This document shows positions 31,648 to 36,902 of a stretch of DNA of 36,902 nucleotides, piece by piece. Each line of letters starts with the position of its first letter. Within the stretch, counting starts at the first letter, position 1. Below the pieces are notes generated by a model, which did not search any database, was not told where the DNA came from, and was given only the letters and a program-made list of their open reading frames with translations. The position numbers were made by a program, and so were the translations under genes. This DNA comes from an uncultured beta proteobacterium (lineage in GTDB: Bacteria; Pseudomonadota; Gammaproteobacteria; Burkholderiales; Burkholderiaceae): positions 1 to 36,902 of the forward strand of contig CAIKFU010000105.1 in assembly GCA_903826775.1 (NCBI GenBank), given 5' to 3'.

Positions 31648-34488
31648 TTATGCAATGAGTTCAGTGGCAAGGTTTAATTTAATGAGTTGTTTAATTTCAG
31701 GTAAGCAAGAGCCGCAATTTGTTCCGCAGTAAGTTGTTTTTTGCAATGACTGAAGGGCGTTGACTGGTGTTGTCCCTAAGGGTAATTCAGCTATGTGAGA
31801 ATGAATATTTTCAGAAGATACATTCCAGCAATTACATACGACTTGGCTTTTGGGCTCCATCTTTAGCGGCGCTTTGCTGAGTGGCATTAAAAGTGACCGA
31901 CCTAAATTATTGGCACTCAGCCCTCGTTCCATATATTCGCGCAACCATTCGGTACTAGCAAGATTTTCTATCGACCCTGTTAAAACAGCGGATATAACTG
32001 TACCTTTTGCGCGAATTAATCGAACAATTCCTCGCCTTTTGTCCTCATACCGCATTACCGGATCAGGAGAAGACTTGTCTACCTTAAACGTTTGCATTAT
32101 AAAATTCAGACCCATTTCAGTATTTGAGTTTGGATCTTCTGCGGGGCCTATTTGGTTTGCAGCTTTAAATGAAACCCCAATAAAATTACTGTCTTGTTCA
32201 CGGCCGAATAGCACGCAGTTTGCTGAAGCAAACATTCCAAGAGTCTTCCTTAGGGAGAATTGAATGGAAAATGCCTCTTCCTTGGGGAATAATCCAAATG
32301 CATGCAGATGCCAGGGCAGATTAGTTGGTAGGATCTTGACCGCTGCATGCTTTAATTCAGGTTGACCGGAATAAGGGTCAATTGCATTGCAGGTTAGTCC
32401 ATTTACTCCACGTCCAGGATTTTTCCCGGCATTTCCAGAGATATATTCTGAACCCCAGTGCATTGCAATAAAAGCTTGGGACGGTGATATATCTTCAGAA
32501 ATTTTCACGGGAAATATCTCGCTGCCTCTCCTACTGGTGATGTGGACAAGATCCCCGTTTTGTAAATTCATGCGACCCGCATCTTTGGGTGAAAGCTCTA
32601 CGCAAGGTTCAGGAGAGTGCGCATATAAAGTTCCTAATCCACCGGTTCTACTCATGCCATGCCATTGGTCTCTAAGGCGTCCAGTATTTAAAGCGAACGG
32701 ATATCTAGAATCGACAACCTCGGCAGTAAGTTTATATTCAGCAGGTATAAATCGCGCCTTGCTGGTGCTTGTGGGAAATATGCCATTTTCGTAAAGTCGT
32801 TTTTTGCCAAAGTAATTTCCTGCTGCCATGGGCCATTGTTGGGGACCTCGTTTTTCAAGGATTTCATAGCTTAATCCAGTAATATCCAAATCCCGTCCTT
32901 TTGTGCTTTCCCGGTGTTCATTCCAAATGTCTTCAGCAGTTTGATACGGGAATAGCGTGTCCACACCGCTTAACCGATTATTTGGTAATAGATTTTCAAG
33001 CGCAAGTGCAACCTCAAGCGCTATCTTCCAATCGTGTTTAGCAGATTCAAATGCAGGAATTGCAGGATTAACTTTTGATATTCTGCGTTCTGAGTTGGTA
33101 ACCGTGCCCACTTTTTCAGCCCAGGTAGTTGCAGGCAACAGCACGTCGGCATATTGAGTGGTGGCAGTATGGGCATACGCTTCTTGAACAACGACAAATT
33201 CAGCCTTCAATAGGGCATCGTTTACAGCATTAAGGTCTGGCATGGATTGAGCAGGGTTGGTGCAGACAATCCAGATTGCTTTTAGATTGCCTGTTCGAAG
33301 TGCTTCAAACATGGGAATTGCGCTCAAGCCTGGTTTTTCTGGCACCGAATGTACGCCCCATAGATTTGCAACTTCTGCTCGATGTTCTGGATTTGCTAAG
33401 TCTCGATGTGCTGACAACAGATTCGCCAGCCCGCCAACTTCTCTACCGCCCATGGCATTGGGCTGCCCAGTCAGTGAAAATGGACCGGCACCAGGTTTTC
33501 CAATTTGCCCAGTAGCCAAATGAAGGTTTATTAGGGCTGCATTTTTAGCAGTTCCTGATGAGGATTGATTTAAGCCTTGGCAATACAATGAGAGGGTTGC
33601 CGGGGAATTGGCAAACCACTTGGCTGCTTGATAGAGATCATTCTCGTTAATGCCACAGATACTACTAATGGCTTTAGGTGTGAACTCCCTTACTAAATCG
33701 TGTAAAGCATCAAATCCTTCGGTATAAAGGGAGATAAATGATTCATCAACCCATTTCTCCCAAATCATGATGTGGAGCAGTCCATGATAAAGCGCGACAT
33801 CAGTTCCGGGTTGGATTTGCAAAAAGAGATCAGCTTCTTTAGCAGTATCGGTGCGTCTCGGGTCTACAACAATTACCTTTAAATCCGGATTCAGTTTTCT
33901 GGCGTCTTCAATGCGCCGATAGAGAATGGGGTGCGCAAAAGCTGTATTTGAACCGGTGATAAAGATTGTTGATGCCGAATCAATATCTTCATAACAACAC
34001 GGTGGCGCGTCTACACCAAGTGTTTGCTTGTATCCAGCCACAGCGCTAGACATGCATAGACGCGAGTTTGTATCGATATTGTTGGTGCCTATCAAACCCT
34101 TGACCAATTTATTAAATACGTAATAGTCTTCTGTGAGGAGTTGCCCTGAGACATACACTCCAACTGATTCGGGACCATTTTGTTTAATAATGTCAGCAAA
34201 GCGAGTTACTACCGTTTGAATTGCTTGTTCCCAGGATATGTCTATTGGCTTATCACCTCTATGCTCGCGTATTGCAGGATTAGCAAGTCGAGCTTGCTTT
34301 TGTAATGAGGGTAGAGCTGTCAAGTGAAGGGTTGAACCTTTGCTACAAAGACGGCCAAAGTTCGCGGGATGATCTGGATCCCCCTTAACACCAGTTACCT
34401 CGGATATTCCATCGCTATTTAGTGAGGTCTGGATGATTACGCCGCAACCAACCCCACAGTAACAACAGGTGCTTTTAACTTCATTCAT
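31648..34488 (-). CDS. nasA: assimilatory nitrate reductase catalytic subunit with C-terminal BFD-like [2Fe-2S] domain
   Basis: About 946 residues. The N-terminal 4Fe-4S motif is Cys8-x2-Cys11-x3-Cys15 and Cys48 (CCYCGVGCG... GRLCSKG), followed by the bis-molybdopterin guanine dinucleotide domains (SRLCMSSAVAGYKQTLG, FITGSNTAFAHPILYRR, GRLRDQWHGMSRTG). A C-terminal bacterioferritin-associated ferredoxin-like 2Fe-2S site (VCNCWNV... YCGTNCGSC) is typical of NasA/NasC-type enzymes. It reduces nitrate to nitrite in the cytoplasm for growth. There is no export signal, so it is assimilatory. The ATG at 34488 overlaps the nirD stop and is preferred to an upstream TTG (34497). A region from about residue 710 to 860 resembles the extra flavin-independent linker of long NasA proteins. 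Confidence 0.94.
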   Translation of the reverse strand: MNEVKSTCCYCGVGCGVIIQTSLNSDGISEVTGVKGDPDHPANFGRLCSKGSTLHLTALPSLQKQARLANPAIREHRGDKPIDISWEQAIQTVVTRFADIIKQNGPESVGVYVSGQLLTEDYYVFNKLVKGLIGTNNIDTNSRLCMSSAVAGYKQTLGVDAPPCCYEDIDSASTIFITGSNTAFAHPILYRRIEDARKLNPDLKVIVVDPRRTDTAKEADLFLQIQPGTDVALYHGLLHIMIWEKWVDESFISLYTEGFDALHDLVREFTPKAISSICGINENDLYQAAKWFANSPATLSLYCQGLNQSSSGTAKNAALINLHLATGQIGKPGAGPFSLTGQPNAMGGREVGGLANLLSAHRDLANPEHRAEVANLWGVHSVPEKPGLSAIPMFEALRTGNLKAIWIVCTNPAQSMPDLNAVNDALLKAEFVVVQEAYAHTATTQYADVLLPATTWAEKVGTVTNSERRISKVNPAIPAFESAKHDWKIALEVALALENLLPNNRLSGVDTLFPYQTAEDIWNEHRESTKGRDLDITGLSYEILEKRGPQQWPMAAGNYFGKKRLYENGIFPTSTSKARFIPAEYKLTAEVVDSRYPFALNTGRLRDQWHGMSRTGGLGTLYAHSPEPCVELSPKDAGRMNLQNGDLVHITSRRGSEIFPVKISEDISPSQAFIAMHWGSEYISGNAGKNPGRGVNGLTCNAIDPYSGQPELKHAAVKILPTNLPWHLHAFGLFPKEEAFSIQFSLRKTLGMFASANCVLFGREQDSNFIGVSFKAANQIGPAEDPNSNTEMGLNFIMQTFKVDKSSPDPVMRYEDKRRGIVRLIRAKGTVISAVLTGSIENLASTEWLREYMERGLSANNLGRSLLMPLSKAPLKMEPKSQVVCNCWNVSSENIHSHIAELPLGTTPVNALQSLQKTTYCGTNCGSCLPEIKQLIKLNLATELIA

Positions 34489-34834
34489 GAACCGCAATTA
34501 TTTCAGTTATTTGGAGCCAAATAAATCCATCATCCACTTTTACCTGAAAAGATTTAGCGCATCCTTCATCTGGAGGAACCGCACAACCAGATGAAAGTTC
34601 TATATTCCAAGAATGCAATGGGCAGGTAACCGATTTACCATGCACTATTCCTTGGGAAAGAGGACCTCCTTTATGGGGGCATTTATCTAAAACGGCAAAA
34701 ATTTCATTTTCACTATTTCTAAATATGGCTATAGGGCCAACAGCAGCCTGTACTACTCTGGCCCCAAGAATTGGTATGTCCTCAACCGTCAAAACCTGTA
34801 GCCATGATTCCGTAGTTAATTCTGTTTTAGACAT
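34481..34834 (-). CDS. nirD: nitrite reductase small subunit (Rieske-type)
   Basis: A 117-residue Rieske [2Fe-2S] protein with the CxH...CxxH pattern in DKCPHKGGPLSQG and VTCPLHSW. It is the small subunit of the cytoplasmic NAD(P)H-dependent assimilatory nitrite reductase. The frame is open upstream to 34918, but that would lie within nirB; the ATG at 34834 overlaps the nirB stop (34827) and has GAGGCGGGAA before it. The end overlaps the nasA start by 8 bp. Tight overlaps on both sides imply translational coupling. Confidence 0.93.
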   Translation of the reverse strand: MSKTELTTESWLQVLTVEDIPILGARVVQAAVGPIAIFRNSENEIFAVLDKCPHKGGPLSQGIVHGKSVTCPLHSWNIELSSGCAVPPDEGCAKSFQVKVDDGFIWLQITEIIAVHE

Positions 34835-36902
34835 TTCCCGCCTCAGCAATGCGAATGGTATTAAATTGACGAACATCCACTCCGGCTTTTTCAAATTCCT
34901 TCCAAGGGTCAGGGGCATCCTTTAAATCAAATAAAAGGCGTTCATAAAGGGCCTTTCGGTTATCGGTATCTTCCACCACTTTTTTCTTTATGTAATCCAT
35001 ACCCACCCTAGATACGTAATGAACAGTTCGATCTAGATACCAGGCTTCTTCACGGTATAGCTGTAGAAATGCACCAGAATATTCATGGACATCTTCATCG
35101 GATTTAACTTTGCATAAAAATTGAGCCACTTCAGTCTTAATGCCGCCGTTTCCAGCAATGTAAATCTCCCAGCCCGACTCCACTCCGATGATGCCAACGT
35201 CTTTAATACCCGCTTCAGCGCAATTGCGGGGGCAACCAGAAACAGCAAGTTTTACTTTGTGAGGGGAGTACATACCAAATAGCATGCGCTCCAAACTAAC
35301 TCCCATTTTCATTGAAGACTGCGTTCCAAATCGACAGTGCTCATCGCCAACACAGGTTTTTACAGTGCGAATGGATTTTCCATAGGCATGGCCAGACGGC
35401 ATATCCAACTCTTTCCATATTGCAGGTAGATCTTCTTTTTTGATTCCAAGTAAATCGATACGCTGGCCGCCCGTAACCTTTACTGTAGGAACATGGTACT
35501 TGTCTGCAACATCAGCAATTCGACGCAGTTCAGCGGGGGTAGTTAACCCACCAAACATTCTTGGAACAACAGAATACGTTCCATCCTTTTGTATATTGGC
35601 ATGTGCTCTCTCGTTAATAAAGCGGGATTGAGGATCGTCCTTTGCTTCATGTGGCCAAGTAGATATCAGGTAGTAGTTCAACGCAGGCCGGCAACTTGCG
35701 CAACCGTTTGGCGTCCTCCAGCCTAAAAATTTGCGAACCTGATCTTGGGTAATGAGATGCTCTATTCGAATAGCCTGACGTACTTCATCGTGGGAATGGT
35801 CGCAACAGGAGCAAATCGATTTTTTCCTCGGAGTGGCGGAGTAGTCGGTCCCCAGTACATTCATGAGAATTTGTTCTACTAATCCCGTACAAGACCCGCA
35901 AGAACTGCTTGCCTTCGTACATTTTTTGACTTCATCTAGTGTAAATAAACCTTGTTCACGAATAGCCTTAACGATGGTTCCTTTAGATACACCGTTGCAA
36001 CCGCAAACTTCATCAGCATCGGTCATCGCTGCTGCTTTATTGTGGCCTTCATGACCAACGTCCCCAATATTGGTTTCTCCAAACATTAAGGTATCGCGAA
36101 TTTCCGCAATGCTTTGATTGTCGCGCATGAGTTTAAAGTACCAAGTGCTATCGGCTGTATCTCCAAACATGCAAGCGCCAATCAAACGATCTTCCTTAAG
36201 CACCAGTTTCTTATACACCCCGCCAATGGGATCAGCAAGGGTAATTTCTTCAGTCCCTTCGCCGCCCATAAAATTTCCAGCAGAAAATAAATCCACACCG
36301 GTAACCTTGAGTTTTGTGGAAGTCACCGACCCTTCATAGCGACTAATCCCAAATTGAGCAAGATGATTTGAGCATACTTTTGCTTGTTCAAACAGGGGGG
36401 CAACTAATCCGTACGCTGTGCCCCGGTGGCTAGCGCATTCACCCACAGCATATACTCGCGGATCAAATGTTTGCATGGTGTCGTTAACTACAATTCCACG
36501 CTGACAATGAAGACCTGCGGATTCAGCTAAAACGGTATTGGGTTTAATGCCGGCAGCCATGACCACCAATTCAGCGGGGATTTCTAATCCTCCCTTAAAG
36601 CGAATTTGTGCCACGCGGTCGCCAGCGACATTTGGCAGTAATGCCTCGGTCGAAGTGCTTAGCAGGAACTTTAATCCCTTTTCTTCTAGAGATTTTTTTA
36701 GAAGGTCGGCTGCAGTTCTATCAAGTTGGCGCTCCATGAGCCAATCGGCAAGATGGACTACGGTAACATCCATTCCCCTAATAGCAAGACCATTTGCAGC
36801 CTCTAGGCCAAGAAGGCCGCCACCAATCACAACAGCATGCTTATAGCGATTCGCAACATCAATCATTTCATTAGTATCTTTGATATCGCGATATGCAATG
36901 AC
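34827..36902 (-). CDS. nirB: nitrite reductase large subunit, N-terminus cut by window edge
   Basis: The frame is open to the right edge, so the first part of the FAD domain is missing; 691 residues remain. Visible parts, in order: NAD/FAD Rossmann site VVIGGGLLGLEAANGL; two BFD-like 2Fe-2S binding modules (EVCGCNGVSKG...SCGSC and CSCCDHSHDEV...CASC); and the sulfite/nitrite reductase half domain with the siroheme-4Fe-4S cysteines TCVGDEHC and SGCPRNC. It reduces nitrite to ammonium with NAD(P)H. It is the first gene visible of the leftward nirB-nirD-nasA-ybiB-HPP operon; upstream genes and the promoter lie outside the window. Confidence 0.96.
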   Translation of the reverse strand, partial: VIAYRDIKDTNEMIDVANRYKHAVVIGGGLLGLEAANGLAIRGMDVTVVHLADWLMERQLDRTAADLLKKSLEEKGLKFLLSTSTEALLPNVAGDRVAQIRFKGGLEIPAELVVMAAGIKPNTVLAESAGLHCQRGIVVNDTMQTFDPRVYAVGECASHRGTAYGLVAPLFEQAKVCSNHLAQFGISRYEGSVTSTKLKVTGVDLFSAGNFMGGEGTEEITLADPIGGVYKKLVLKEDRLIGACMFGDTADSTWYFKLMRDNQSIAEIRDTLMFGETNIGDVGHEGHNKAAAMTDADEVCGCNGVSKGTIVKAIREQGLFTLDEVKKCTKASSSCGSCTGLVEQILMNVLGTDYSATPRKKSICSCCDHSHDEVRQAIRIEHLITQDQVRKFLGWRTPNGCASCRPALNYYLISTWPHEAKDDPQSRFINERAHANIQKDGTYSVVPRMFGGLTTPAELRRIADVADKYHVPTVKVTGGQRIDLLGIKKEDLPAIWKELDMPSGHAYGKSIRTVKTCVGDEHCRFGTQSSMKMGVSLERMLFGMYSPHKVKLAVSGCPRNCAEAGIKDVGIIGVESGWEIYIAGNGGIKTEVAQFLCKVKSDEDVHEYSGAFLQLYREEAWYLDRTVHYVSRVGMDYIKKKVVEDTDNRKALYERLLFDLKDAPDPWKEFEKAGVDVRQFNTIRIAEAGNV

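Noticed and set aside
34835..34918. Upstream extension of nirD
   Set aside because: It lies entirely within nirB and reads its C-terminus in another frame; the ATG at 34834 is better placed.
1..36902. CRISPR array, tRNA/rRNA, IS element or prophage
   Set aside because: No regularly spaced repeats, RNA gene signatures, transposase or phage structural genes were recognised on either strand.

Overview
The window looks like chromosomal DNA of a low-to-mid GC member of the Burkholderiales, most like Polynucleobacter or a close relative. The reasons are the monomeric NADP-type isocitrate dehydrogenase, five Bug-type (TctC) periplasmic receptors, an assimilatory nirBD-nasA-ybiB nitrate operon and a Thauera/Azoarcus-type KorCAB oxidoreductase. 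The genus is an inference from gene content and was not computed. No tRNA, rRNA, CRISPR array, IS element or prophage was seen. Both ends cut a gene: a histidine phosphatase on the left and nirB on the right.

Region 1 (1-6738): a truncated histidine phosphatase and a divergent monomeric isocitrate dehydrogenase with a good promoter and a strong terminator. Then come a small MscS channel, a bidirectional terminator, and a leftward pair encoding an exported c-heme/beta-propeller protein and an exported metallo-beta-lactamase-fold hydrolase.

Region 2 (6739-12588): korC-korA-korB, a 2-oxoacid:acceptor oxidoreductase with its own NAD(P)/FAD/Fe-S electron-transfer subunit, followed by a CBS-domain gene and a tandem-CDGSH gene. 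A perfect FNR/ANR box (6973-6986) sits where a class II activator would sit for a promoter about 94 nt upstream of korC, so low-oxygen induction is predicted.

Region 3 (12868-19615): an isolated Bug receptor; a visibly GC-richer block with an MFS exporter, a dienelactone hydrolase and a small papain-like protein; and a leftward SMP-30 lactonase / Ldh-family dehydrogenase / Bug set that reads as lactone -> hydroxyacid -> oxoacid catabolism with its own receptor.

Region 4 (19998-29010): the most interesting part. A LysR regulator with two helix-turn-helix domains in tandem faces an eight-gene operon: two Bug receptors, a family-3 solute-binding lipoprotein, a LigK/GalC-type aldolase, a secreted MBL-fold hydrolase, a third Bug receptor, a PrpF/GalD/LigU-type 4-oxalomesaconate isomerase and a LigJ-type 4-oxalomesaconate hydratase. 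Isomerase, hydratase and aldolase form the complete path from 4-oxalomesaconate, a tricarboxylate, to pyruvate and oxaloacetate. This is the lower part of gallate and protocatechuate 4,5-cleavage. No ring dioxygenase, CHMS dehydrogenase or LigI-type pyrone hydrolase is present. The mix suggests an operon built to import and consume carboxylates that may be formed outside the cytoplasm.

Region 5 (29135-36902): selD, convergent with a leftward nitrate-assimilation operon nirB-nirD-nasA-ybiB-HPP. Its last gene is a probable nitrite transporter.
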